Assembly (NCBI RefSeq): GCF_032854445.1
Contig: NC_088304.1
Span: 34,450,551 to 34,514,550 of the forward strand
Reading direction: 5' to 3'
Source of the DNA: Liolophura sinensis
Taxonomy: Eukaryota; Mollusca; Polyplacophora; Chitonida; Chitonidae
Length of the DNA stretch: 64,000 nucleotides
Shown here: positions 24,701 to 35,531 of the stretch, piece after piece
How positions within the stretch are numbered: position 1 is the first letter of the stretch
Layout: each line of letters begins with the position of its first letter
Program-made: the position numbers and the translations under genes
The notes under the pieces: model-generated
Told to the model about the DNA's origin: nothing
Databases searched by the model: none
Seen by the model: the letters and a program-made list of their open reading frames with translations, nothing else

Positions 24701-27700
24701 CTGTAAACACAATTAACACGATTTGTTAAATTAGCAGGTTGACTTGATGACTGTTTCGATGTATATGCTTATATTCAAATCCATGCATTTGCTTTACTGG
24801 CACAATATTCAATTGTTGTTTGACGCCATACTGGCTGTCAGTCTTATGGGTGCAGGAAACCAGAGTACCCGTTGTAAACCACCGACCTTTGGGAAGCAAG
24901 AGGCGAACTTTCACAAAAGTGATGTAAATGTCCACACCATCTTGACTGGAAACAAGTGGTCTTTAACGAGCATTGTACTGTGCAAATATCCCCACAAGCA
25001 GTGAGAGAGGTGAATGTACAGGGGGACAAATCATGTCCAGCTAATCAGGAAGCGCGAGAGGAATCATGTTTCAGGCCGGGCATCCTGTCTTACAAGTAGC
25101 GCAAGGCAGGGCAGGTTAAAATTTGGAGGGTGATCAAACAAATTTGAGAATATCACCAATGTCTGCAAAAATCCTGTTCTTGGATAGCTGAGAAACTTTA
25201 AAAAAATGCAGATATCATGTTGTTGTTGTTGTTGTCCGACAACAAAGGAAACAGTTATAAGTAAACAAATCGAAGAAAAATTAATAAGGCACTGAGCATT
25301 TCAAGTATTTGGTACGTGTATTACCACACTATAGAAAGAACTACATACATGTAATTTAACAGCTTCTGTAATTTTTGCACAAAGATACAGCCTCAGACTT
25401 ACCTGCAGAGAAATGGTAAACAAATCACACATCTTGTCTTCTGAGCTTCTGGTTTTCTTTTCAGCACATGAGCCACTGTCCCTCTTCCATACTGTGACTC
25501 CACGACAAAACTTAGGTCCTGCATCAAGGTTGCACCAAGGGCAGATGCGCTTAAACATACCGGATCGGGTGTGTCTTCTGGCTCGGAAACACTGCTTTTT
25601 CTGCGCCCTTGTCTTCCATCCTGAGAATTCCTTGCAGACTTAGCAGTGACAGTCTCGTTCATCTGCCCAGAGTCATCAATGTCACCTCCACACAGCTTAT
25701 CGCGAACATACACTGGCGCCAGCACATCTAACAAGGGTTCCAGACAGTGTGGATTATTGAACAGTCGCCTCAGTATTCGACCCGCTCTAGAACAAGGCTT
25801 TTCTGACAAAGAGATATAATCCAGCAATCCACACAAACATTCCTCTGACACCAGAAATTTGCTTGGGTCAGGCATTTGTGACACCCTTGATAAAAATATC
25901 AGAATATTTTCTTCGGTGACCTTACAGATCGATGACTTCTGTTTTCGCACGCTTTTCCCGGACGAACTTTTTACTTCTTTCCTGTTAGAATTGCACGTTC
26001 CCTCCTTGAGATTTGAAGATGAAAATATTTCAGCATTTTTCGAAAGCCCGCTTTTGAACTCCTCTAAACTTCTGTTCAAGTTTCTTTTGGTATTACAGTT
26101 GCCCGTTTCCAGTCTATTCCGGGTCACTCCTGAGAATGAAGGTTGGTCCCTGCATGCTGGAGTATCTTTGGAATGTTCTGTGAGATTGATTGCGGCTGCC
26201 GAACTTGTTGACTGTATCTCCTCAGAGCTTCCCTCTTCTGAAGAATACTCCCAGGCCTTTCCACCATCATCCCCAGCAGCAGCGATTTGTTCTTTTGTGT
26301 CCGACAAAAGCGAAGGACTTGAGCACCGCTGAGGAGAGCCAAGGGGACTGCTGACAGATGTCCCCAGGGGTGAGGACACTGGGGTCAGGTAAGCCTGGTA
26401 TAAAGGGCTGTATTGAGGGGAGTAGTCAGGGGAGTAGCATGATGTTACGCTGAGGGGACTGTAGGTGTCTGGATAAGACGAAGACGGAGACGGGGCCAGG
26501 CCCAGCCTATCTGGAGAGGATGATCTTGAATGGAGGCTTTCTGGAGTAAAACTCTGCTTGCATTTTACACTGGATTTGAAATTGTCCAGACTCCATTTGC
26601 TGTACTGAGCTTCGTATGTAGGGCTATCTATGCTGTACACGTGCTGATGTCTAGATGGGCTTTTCTGTGTGCTGCCTTCCGCTCCTGGAGTTTTTACTGG
26701 TGTTCTTGACGCAGAATCATCTGCTGCCTTTTCCTCCGCCGGCTTGAATACTTCATCATTTCCAGATCCTACAAAGAGTTTGTCCTGATTCTCATTCATC
26801 TTCTCTGTAAACACCCACTTTCTGGTCTCCTTATCAGAAAAATCAAAGATGGTGCCACTGTCCTCTGTTTCAACTTTCCTCCTCTTTCCAGGAGCTTTAA
26901 TACTGTCTGGTGACTGCACGCCTCTCTTCATTACAACGCTGTCCTGAGCTCTGGCTTCTATGCTGTCCCTCAATGCCACATTTTGGGTAGAAGAAAAGGC
27001 TGCACTTGACTGAAAGTGTTCCAAAAGAGTTCCTATGAGGCCTAGCGAGAGTAGATGAATTAAACTGGGGTCATCATAGATGAAGCAAACAAAAGCGCTG
27101 ACAATTCGACCATGTAATACCGCTAAGCTATCATCCCGCAAAGCCTTGAGCAGAACATCCAAGATTCCTAGCTCCCGGATGCGTACTCTGTTCACTGCTT
27201 CCCTGCAGAACAAACAGAGTGCATTCAACAGTGGAACTTTATTGTTGCCTTTGGTATCGTCTTTGAATAGTGACAAAAACAATGTGATCCCTCCAGCATT
27301 CCCTACAGATGGACGGGCATTTGCCTGCTCAGTCAGGTTCATCAAGATTTTCAACGAAAAACTGTATTGTTTTGAAGTGGGGTCCTTTTCTTGCACAAGC
27401 TCGACCAACCTGCTCATGGCTCCAGCATTTTGGACTTGTTTGGCACATTCTATTGAGCACCTAACAAACAAACAAAAAGGGACAACAATTTTAGGCTGAA
27501 TTTGCTTCCTCAAATTCATCAAAACCTAAGTCCTAATCTGTGACTTTAACATACTAAATCTGAAAGTTTAATTCCACGTTTTTGGCACTCTTTAGTTAAC
27601 AAGCAAAATAGTCCGGTCACCCTATAATGTATAAATTAGTGCAGATATATTTCAAAGTTTAAACACGACCGTTAAGCCACAAGGATAAAATGTAAGCTCT

Positions 27701-30700
27701 GCTTAGATGACTCGTGCGTTGAATACTACATGCTCATTCCTGTCACAGGGACAAGATTGTGAACTTGTTCGGTTGACTAACTTTTTAGTCACATTTCACT
27801 GACATATGATACACTAGTCAAGCTGACAGCCTCAATGTATTGTACAATTCAGCCTAGCAGAAGTGTAGATGGGACTGAAGTTATTCCAGATAATTCACTT
27901 CTTGAACAGTACACTTTAGTGACAAGGCTAAATGGTAAAGTAGTTTCACTTCTTGCACAGTACATTTTAATTACAAGGCTAAATGGTAAGGTAGTTTCAC
28001 ATCTTGAACAGTACACTTTAGTGGCAAGGCTAAATGGTAAGGTAGTTTCACTTCTTGCACAGTACATTTTAATTACAAGGCTAAATGGTATGGCAGTTTC
28101 ACTTCTTGAACAGTACACTTTAGTGACAAGGCTAAATGGTAAGGTAGTTTCACATCTTGAACAGTACACTTTAGTGACAAGGCTAAATGGTAAGGTAGTT
28201 TCACTTCTTGAACAGTACACTTTAGTGACAAGGCTAAATGGTAAAGTAGTTTCACTTCTTGCACAGTACATTTTAATTACAAGGCTAAATGGTAAGGTAG
28301 TTTCACATCTTGAACAGTACACTTTAGTGACAAGGGTAAATGGTAAAGTAGTTTCACTTCTTGAACAGTACACTTTAGTGACAAGGCTAAATGGTAAGGC
28401 AGTTTCACTTCTTGAACAGTACATTTTAGTGACAAGGCTAAATGGTAAAACAGTTTCACTTCTTGAACAGTACACTTTAGTGGCAAGGCTAAATGGTAAG
28501 GTAGTTTCACACCTTGAACAGTACACTTTAGTGACAAGGCTAAATGGTAAGGTAGTTTCACATCTTGAACAGTACACTTTAGTGGCAAGGCTAAATGGTA
28601 AAGTAGTTTCACTTCTTGCACAGTACATTTTAATTACAAGGCTAAATGGTAAGGTAGTTTCACATCTTGAACAGTACACTTTAGTGGCAAGGCTAAATGG
28701 TAAGGTAGTTTCACTTCTTGCACAGTACATTTTAATTACAAGGCTAAATGGTATGGCAGTTTCACTTCTTGAACAGTACACTTTAGTGACAAGGCTAAAT
28801 GGTAAGGTAGTTTCACATCTTGAACAGTACACTTTAGTGACAAGGCTAAATGGTAAGGTAGTTTCACTTCTTGAACAGTACACTTTAGTGACAAGGCTAA
28901 ATGGTAAAGCAGTTTCACTTCTTGCACAGTACATTTTAATTACAAGGCTAAATGGTAAGGTAGTTTCACATCTTGAACAGTACACTTTAGTGACAAGGGT
29001 AAATGGTAAAGTAGTTTCACTTCTTGAACAGTACACTTTAGTGACAAGGCTAAATGGTAAGGCAGTTTCACTTCTTGAACAGTACATTTTAGTGACAAGG
29101 CTAAATGGTAAAACAGTTTCACTTCTTGAACAGTACACTTTAGTGGCAAGGCTAAATGGTAAGGTAGTTTCACTTCTTGCACAGTACATTTTAATTACAA
29201 GGCTAAATGGTATGGCAGTTTCACTTCTTGAACAGTACACTTTAGTGACAAGGCTAAATGGTAAGGTAGTTTCACTTCTTGAACAGTACACTTTAGTGAC
29301 AAGGCTAAATGGTAAGGTAGTTTCACATCTTGAACAGTACACTTTAGTGACAAGGCTAAATGGTAAGGCAGTTTCACTTCTTGAACAGTACACTTTAGTG
29401 ACAAGGCTAAATGGTAAGGCAGTTTCACTTCTTGAACAGTACATTTTAGTGACAAGGCTAAATGGTAAAACAGTTTCACTTCTTGAACAGTACACTTTAG
29501 TGGCAAGGCTAAATGGTAAGGTAGTTTCACTTCTTGCACAGTACATTTTAATTACAAGGCTAAATGGTATGGCAGTTTCACTTCTTGAACAGTACACTTT
29601 AGTGACAAGGCTAAATGGTAAGGTAGTTTCACTTCTTGAACAGTACACTTTAGTGACAAGGCTAAATGGTAAGGTAGTTTCACATCTTGAACAGTACACT
29701 TTAGTGACAAGGCTAAATGGTAAGGCAGTTTCACTTCTTGAACAGTACACTTTAGTGACAAGGCTAAATGGTAAGGTAGTTTCACACCTTGAACAGTACA
29801 CTTTAGTGACAAGGCTAAATGGTAAGGTAGTTTCACTTCTTGAACAGTACACTTTAGTGACAAGGCTAAATGGTAAAGTAGTGTCACTTCTTGCACAGTA
29901 CATTTTAATTACAAGGCTAAATGGTAAGGTAGTTTCACATCTTGAACAGTACACTTTAGTGACAAGGGTAAATGGTAAAGTAGTTTCACTTCTTGAACAG
30001 TACACTTTAGTGACAAGGCTAAATGGTAAGGCAGTTTCACTTCTTGAACAGTACATTTTAGTGACAAGGCTAAATGGTAAGGCAGTTTCACTTCTTGAAC
30101 AGTACATTTTAGTGACAAGGCTAAATGGTAAGGCAGTTTCACTTCTTGAACAGTATATTTAGTGACAAGAATGAGGTGTAAACTTGTTTATGTAATTCAT
30201 TTTTGGGGGAAATTAAATTTAAGGACAGCGAGTAAACAAGTTGAGCCTCGTCTCCGTGACAAGGATAGAGGCAAATTTAGTTCTGCTGACTTATTTATTT
30301 ATAGCACTAGCCTGGTCAACTAACTTGCTGGACAGCACATTTTAGTGAGCAGGACAAATAAGGTTTAAGGTAGTAGATCCATTTCTTCAGCAGTATGTAG
30401 GAACTAAGACAGATGTTAAAGGATATCTGAAAAGGAACTTTAACACAAAGATTCTAGTTTCAACGGAAATGAAAAAACGTATGCCAATAAACTTTTTTCA
30501 CAAATTTTCGTTTTCAATGTGTATTTTTTATTTCTTGATTACTTCATACATACATGTATTTTCTTTCAATGGTCAGAAATTATTGGAAATTATATCAACA
30601 GTGAACTTACCAGTATAGCAAAACCAGCTCACTTCTTCCCAACATAGTTGTTTTGACAGCTACATTGTACATGTATCCCCACTGACGTCAAAACACCGAG

Positions 30701-33700
30701 GTACATTAATTTCTGGATAAACCAGTGGGGCAAGACTTTATTATCATAAACTGCATACTGAGAAATACAAACCAAACATTTCATGCGTCCTTTAACTCAC
30801 TTGTTGGAGAGTTCTGAGAGAGCCCTCAGGCCACAGTCCATCAGAGCCTCATCTTCCTCCTTCACCAGGCAGGCCACAGGGAACAGTCCTCCCTCCTCCA
30901 CTAACTTCTTACGGTGCTTCTCGGAATGACCTAACAGTCTGAAAACAAGATTTTCAAAAATTGTATTTATTTTCTTATTTCATTTGATTGTTGTTTAAAG
31001 CCCCATTCACACAATTTTCACTTATTCGACAATGGTTTTTCATTTTATAGATGAAGGACATGAGAATGCCTGGATTAAACCACCGTCTTTTGGCGAGTTA
31101 CTTGTCCACTTCAGTTACAGATATGCAACCCAAAGTTGTGCAAGATGAATGGTATTCAATAAATACTAGACTGGGTAATCAGCCACACATCATCATCGGC
31201 CGCTACTTATTATCAAGACCCAGGAAGCAGCAGGGTATACATAAATTGTGATTTGACATTTTCGCCAAAGTAAAGACTTCTATTCTCGTATATCATGAGG
31301 CACATTTTACTTTCTTTAGGAGAAGTCCTTGGTGATTAAAGCATTGAACACTTCAGCAATAACCCAGAATTTTGAAGAAGGTTTTGTCTTGAAACTACAT
31401 GTCTGAGGGCTAATACAGTTGAAAGTGTGACAAAGATGAACTTAAAGGATGCTTGAAAAGGAACTCCAATATGGAGATTACAGTTTTACGAATTATAAAG
31501 AAATTTAGGTCAAAAAAGGAAACAAAAGATTTTATTTCTGAGTAACAATTTACACATGTATCTATTAATAGCTCGCCTATTTCCTGAATATTTTCTGTCA
31601 GTGGTCAGAAATATCATCATTGATAAACTTACTAGACATACAGGCCCAGCTTATAGAGCCCTAGTTGGACTTTCTCTCACCTCAATGCTCTACAGCATGT
31701 CTTCTTGTATTCTTTGTCCTCAGTAGTCTTCATGAAGCTTACAACCAGCTGAGTGGCTTGGGTAGCCATGATGAGGTCAGAGGTCGCCGAGTCCAGGGCC
31801 AGATTGGCCAGACTTCTACAGATCCTGTTTTTGACTGATCCAGCCCCTGTCTCCTCAAAGATTTCCACTGCATGAACAAAAGCAGTTTGCTGCCATTAAT
31901 ATGTATACCGTTGTTCAATGACTGATTAGCATATTCCAACGAGTGACCTTGAAAACAAAGTATGAAGTAAAGGTGAAGATGGAAAAGAACTTTATTTACT
32001 TGATTAATGTTAAACGCCATGCTTACGAATTTTATCACTTATATAATAACGGTGAGTTCTGTGCTCTTATTGTAAGCATGTTCCCACAAGCAATGAGAGA
32101 GGGAAAATGTTTAAATTCCCTGCCCCAGACTGGTTTTTAACTGGTTTTCAAAAAGATACATGTAAAGTCAAACAGGTTCCATATGAAGTGGCTGTCAAAG
32201 CACTGAAAACTTCCAATTCACTTTCCAATATAGCCAACATAAACATGCGAATGTGCAACAAGCAAGGGGAGTTAACTCTGTCCATGAATTTCAAACACCT
32301 GTAAGTGCTACACACTTTAACACTGGTACAAAATAGCTTGTGTTAAATACAAGATCAATCATATAATATTAAATAATGTTTCTTGAACAATTGTTCGTAG
32401 ATGCTGAACATTCTAGATGAATACTAATTTGATTGTATCACAAACTACGTGTACACGCAGATGCTTTGAACAAGCTGATGTCATTACCAGGTGTATTACA
32501 AATCATAACAGTATACTATCAATACTGAGGATCTTCAGATGTAATAAAACATCTCATGAATTGATTTAGTACTACAAGGATTTATTTATTTATTTATTTG
32601 ATTGGCGTTTTACGCCGTACTCAACAACATTTCACTTATTCAACGTTGGCCACCATGATGGTGGGAGGAAACCGAGAATACTAGAATAAAGAGAAAAGCC
32701 AAAATATGCCCATACCAAGTGTAAAAATGCTGCCCGTCACTGCGACTACCTGAAAACAAACAAAGGCAAATGTTTTAAATAGTACTTGCTGTACTACAGT
32801 ATTGTCAGCAAGTCAACAGAAATGTTCATAATCAACATGCTTGTGGCGGCTGCAGTATTTACTGAGACTAAATCCATTTATAATAACATCACAAAGGAGC
32901 TCAGAACTCTTGCCTGTGGAGCATGTTATCGGAGCCTTTTACTACCCACAGTGATTTGTCCAGGCTGCACAGATTGTCCAAAGCTGAGAGACCTGAGATC
33001 ACACTCGGTCATGCCTCAGACTTCAAAAAATGCTATTAGTAGCTGACTTGCTTGGCAGTCAGCCTTGGGAGGTCAGAGCAAGAAAATGGGACTGGTTAGT
33101 TTGGTGTCAGTGTAATGTGACCGGGGTGTCATGTCTGGTGTTTTTGGCATCATACTTCACTGGCAGCATTCCCCTAGGTTGATGGACTCCAGACTGTAAC
33201 CCACAATGCAATGAATTCATATATTACCATAGTGAAAGCAAAGCACATCTAAGAGCCTATCAGAGCCTTAGGCTGAACCGACTGTTTCATGCACCGCACT
33301 CACACACAACAATAAACAATGGCAAAATTAGAACACAGTTAACATAATTTTGATATGGTCTTAATCTGCCAGTCCACTGACTTAAATGTGACCAGCAAAA
33401 TGTATGTATGTATGTACATGTATGTTTGAGGTTTAACGTCACACTTTACAGTTTTTCAGCCATATGACAACCAGGAGTGACCAGCAGTGAACCCAGCACT
33501 CAATATACCGAATCAGCGTTTCAGGGGTCTTCTAAGTTCAAGCAAGTGTCGGCAAGATAAGGTGTGGAATCTTGCCAACAGTGTAGCTAGAAGACGTGGT
33601 TTTACGGTAGCTGCTTATGGTGACATTGAGACCATAGGCCCATGTATGCAAACTGAGTAACGATTACTGTACAATGACGCTTTTCAGCCGCTGCAGTTCG

Positions 33701-35531
33701 GGAAAGCCCCAATCTGTCTTTTGTCACATCCAAACTTGTGCAAAATGTTGAGATTCCTGAAATACTGATTTGGCTTAACATGATGGCTTGTTAAGTTACC
33801 CCTACCCTCCAAAAATCACCATCTGCTAGAGGTGTTAGATTATGGGGTGAGGACAGATGGGCATGTGGGGTGTTGGGCTAAACCTCTACCACTACCCTGC
33901 CTACCCACATTACCCCCTCCCCCTTTTTCACCAGGACAGGAAATGTTCACCTGTCAATCAAGTGGATTATATAGGGGTATAAAATCCTAAACAATGGACC
34001 ACTCAATGACCTAACCAAGCTGCACGAGGCCAGTGATCATGATCACAATGTCACGTATTACTGACATCTGGGTCATGTGGTGCACCTTCCAAACACCCAG
34101 GCCTTGCTGACCCAAAGCTTCAAACTTTTCTACCCAAACTATTAAATTGGTTTCTACATTTCCAAACTTTGAATGCATAATTTTGAAGACGTATGTGTAG
34201 ACTTATACTAGCCACAGGGCATATATCGCCACATTTTTCTCATTATATTAAGGAGTAAAGTGCATGAGGAGATGTAAATTCCCCACTAATATTATTATTA
34301 TTATAAAAGTGAAACATATTTGGAATGAGTCTGCACTTCACTAAGATAATAGGCCTGTATATTTCATTTGTTCAAAGTAACCTATTTAACACTGATCAAT
34401 ATTATAACTCATTTCAGACATGCAAACAAACACACAGACAAATGAATGGACACATATTCTACCCCGCTGTTAGTTGAAGGCCGTGTGCAAAAATACACAT
34501 TAAAAAGAGATGACCTTTCAAACAAATCAGAGTGTGTCACGCAACACACTGGCGGGTACATTTACCTCCCCGACTAATATCATTTCATACTGTTTATGTC
34601 TACAAATAAAAGAATTTGAGTTTATTTTACTTGTTAGATTTGCTTGTGATTTATTTAAAGGTGAACTATCTGAATTTCCTTCAGTGACTAAAGTGTTATT
34701 TAGCACAGTTTATGCATATGGCTTTAGTTTATGCATTTTTTCACAGTTTACACTCACGTCACGCCGTTAAAAAAGAAACATTTGTATTAAGCTGTTCTAA
34801 TCTGAAAAGTAAACTTTCACATTACTATGTCATGCAACCACAAGACATGGCGCTATGAATAAAAGAAAATCATTGTCATTGTCCAGGTCCATGTCGTTCT
34901 CAAGTAGATTGTCTATTATTGACTGACATGCTACCATCTCTAGTGCATCCACAGCAAATGGACTATTATTGATGTTGTTATTTGTTAGATAATACTGGAC
35001 ACGTTTTATTCACTGGTGGTTCTGCGCAAGTGCTTCCAATTCTACTTGTGTTTAACGCAAATCCAATCGAACGCACTCAAGACGTTTAAACCCTTAAACA
35101 ACAGACGACATTCTATCAGTGACAGTGAGGGCGACATAAAACATAGCCTACATGACGCATTTATCGAGTCGCAAACAACTAGAGACATGGAGAATGTGAC
35201 TGTCTTTATAGCACACATTTTTGTGAGAAGATATACAGTACATGCATATACTAGACTATACAGTGATATTTACAGCTTTTCGGGCAGCCTTTTCCATACA
35301 CATGTTACTGAGTATGCTCAGAAGTAGGTCCAGTCTAGCCGTGTCTGTCACTTCAGAGGTCCGTGCCAGACGAAACAGCTCCGCCATGAAGCCCAAGCGA
35401 CACAGCTTCTCCGTGCTGCCCTTCTCTTTGAGCAGTTTAGAGCGAATGACACCCAGTGCATTGTTCACTTCTGATTGAGATTTGTGTCTCAAACAAGATA
35501 AAATACTTCGATATTTATCGTCCTTTGACAT
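23866..35531 (-). CDS. ARMC5: ARMC5: armadillo repeat-containing protein 5, BTB adaptor
   Basis: Spliced gene, coding order 35531-35274 (start ATG at 35531), 31867-31681, 30938-30801, 27460-25403 and 24700-23866 (TGA). Splice sites are GT-AG, and phases from the second to the last recognised exon join exactly. The N-terminal half has armadillo repeats ('NRICRSLANLALD' type, then 'LCLFCREAVNRVRIRELG'). A long Ser/Pro-rich linker follows, then an ARM-like segment ('FLSRVSQMPDPSKF', 'GTVAHVLKRKPE', 'ICLPFLCR') with close counterparts in vertebrate ARMC5, and a C-terminal BTB domain. In mammals ARMC5 is a CUL3 ubiquitin-ligase adaptor that controls RNA polymerase II RPB1, and its loss causes adrenal hyperplasia. 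The protein is about 1,170 residues, longer than human (about 935), mainly through the linker. The summed exon length is 3n+2, so one exon of 3n+1 bases is missing between the first two exons; the donor at 35273 is therefore the least certain site. Confidence 0.94.
25403..27460 (-). CDS. ARMC5: ARMC5 large exon: ARM repeats and Ser/Pro-rich linker
   Basis: 2,058-base exon bounded by acceptor 'tgtttgttag' and donor 'ctgcag|gtaagt'. It starts with ARM repeats (about 27460-26980). Basic and acidic low-complexity sequence follows, including 'APGKRRKVETED', a possible nuclear localisation signal near 26890. A dense cluster of Ser-Pro and Tyr-Ser-Pro steps lies at about 26500-26340 ('SCYSPDYSPQYSPLYQAYL'). 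The exon ends with an ARM-like block homologous to the second half of vertebrate ARMC5. Confidence 0.93.
27461..30800 (-). other. ARMC5 intron carrying the 51-bp minisatellite
   Basis: Lies between the 138-base exon 30801-30938 (donor 'aacaa|gtgagt') and the large exon. Two thirds of its 3,340 bases is a single tandem array (27893-30160). Just right of the array, around 30315-30375, sequence such as 'ggacagcacattttagtgag' followed by 'caggacaaataagg' resembles diverged single units and may be the unamplified progenitor. Confidence 0.9.
27893..30160 (+). repeat. 51-bp minisatellite, 44 copies with higher-order structure
   Basis: The unit starts 'cttcttgaacagtacacttt' and ends 'ggtaaggtagtttca'; 44 full copies and one partial can be counted. 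Variant sites are linked: 'gcacagtacattttaattac' versus 'gaacagtacactttagtgac', 'cttctt' versus 'catctt', and 'aaggta', 'aaagta', 'aaggca', 'atggca' and 'aaaaca'. Units 2-11 recur as units 15-24 (shift 13 units, 663 bp) and units 24-29 recur as 31-36 (shift 7 units, 357 bp), which shows segmental duplications inside the array. 51 is 3 x 17, so frames without stops persist for over 750 codons on both strands. Its intronic position and opposite-strand openness argue against coding. Confidence 0.95.
30801..30938 (-). CDS. ARMC5: ARMC5 exon (138 nt), armadillo repeat
   Basis: Too short to stand out as an open frame, but clear from splice sites ('cttgttttcag' acceptor, 'aacaa|gtgagt' donor) and from translation in the phase set by its neighbours: 'RLLGHSEKHRKKLVEEGGLF', then 'VACLVKEEDEALMDCGLRAL', then 'SELSN'. 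This is a typical ARM helix 2/3 pattern. It joins in phase 2 on both sides. Confidence 0.92.
31681..31867 (-). CDS. ARMC5: ARMC5 exon (187 nt), armadillo repeat
   Basis: The acceptor is 'ttgttcatgcag' and the donor 'gcattgag|gtgaga'. The translation runs from 'EIFEETGAGSVKNRICRSLA' through 'NLALDSATSDLIMATQA' to 'KKTCCRAL'. It enters in phase 1 and leaves in phase 2. Human ARMC5 has the same ARM repeat at this point ('NRTARALGNLAME' in place of 'NRICRSLANLALD'). Confidence 0.92.
32578..32690 (-). mobile_element. SINE-A fragment
   Basis: The plus strand starts with (TTTA)n, then 'tgattggcgttttacgccgt', 'actcaacaacatttcactta' and 'caccatgatggtgggaggaa'. This is the inverted 3' half of the SINE-A family ('ggcgtaaaacaccaatcaaa' in the plus orientation). 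Confidence 0.8.
32955..33230 (+). mobile_element. SINE-B copy, decayed
   Basis: Shares the family path: 'gagagacctgagatcacact', 'tcaaaaaatgctattagtag', 'actggttagtttggtgtcag', 'tgtcatgtctggtgtttttg', 'catacttcactggcagca'. The right end has lost the usual 'gttaaacccc' tail. Confidence 0.65.
33428..33500 (-). mobile_element. SINE-B 3'-end fragment
   Basis: The plus strand reads (TATG)n, then 'gaggtttaacgtcacacttt', 'acagtttttcagccatatga' and 'caaccagga'. This is the inverted family end ('tcatatgac...gacgttaaacccc'). Confidence 0.7.
35274..35531 (-). CDS. ARMC5: ARMC5 first coding exon
   Basis: The ATG at 35531 opens 'MSKDDKYRSILSCLRHKSQS'. The exon runs through 'EKLCRLGFMAELFRLAR' and 'LDLLLSILSNMCMEKAARKA', matching the first ARM-type helices of ARMC5 (human 'LDLALSILADCC'). 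I place the donor at 35273 ('aaagct|gtaaat'); a donor at 35258 or inside 'atgt|gtatgg' is possible. The sequence just upstream ('agcagtag|atg') could also be an acceptor, so a non-coding 5' exon is possible. Confidence 0.85.

Larger units (their letters stand above)
31868..35273 (-). other. ARMC5 first recognised intron, with SINE fragments
   Basis: Non-coding except that one micro-exon of 3n+1 bases (about 28-34 nt) is expected here and was not found. It contains decayed repeats: a SINE-A tail at 32578-32690, a SINE-B copy at 32955-33230 and an inverted SINE-B tail at 33428-33500. Near 34830-35010 the minus strand has a 57-codon open frame of unknown meaning. Confidence 0.7.

Noticed and set aside
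27835-30162. 775-residue plus-strand and 752-residue minus-strand open frames
   Set aside because: Both come from a 51-bp tandem repeat in an intron. Openness on both strands follows from unit length divisible by three and a stop-free unit.
34830-35009. 57-codon minus-strand open frame ending in an acidic 'DMDLDNDNDF' segment
   Set aside because: It looks protein-like in composition and faintly like the N terminus of a PIF/Harbinger-type transposase, but there is no motif match, and it is short and ends with a stop inside an ARMC5 intron.
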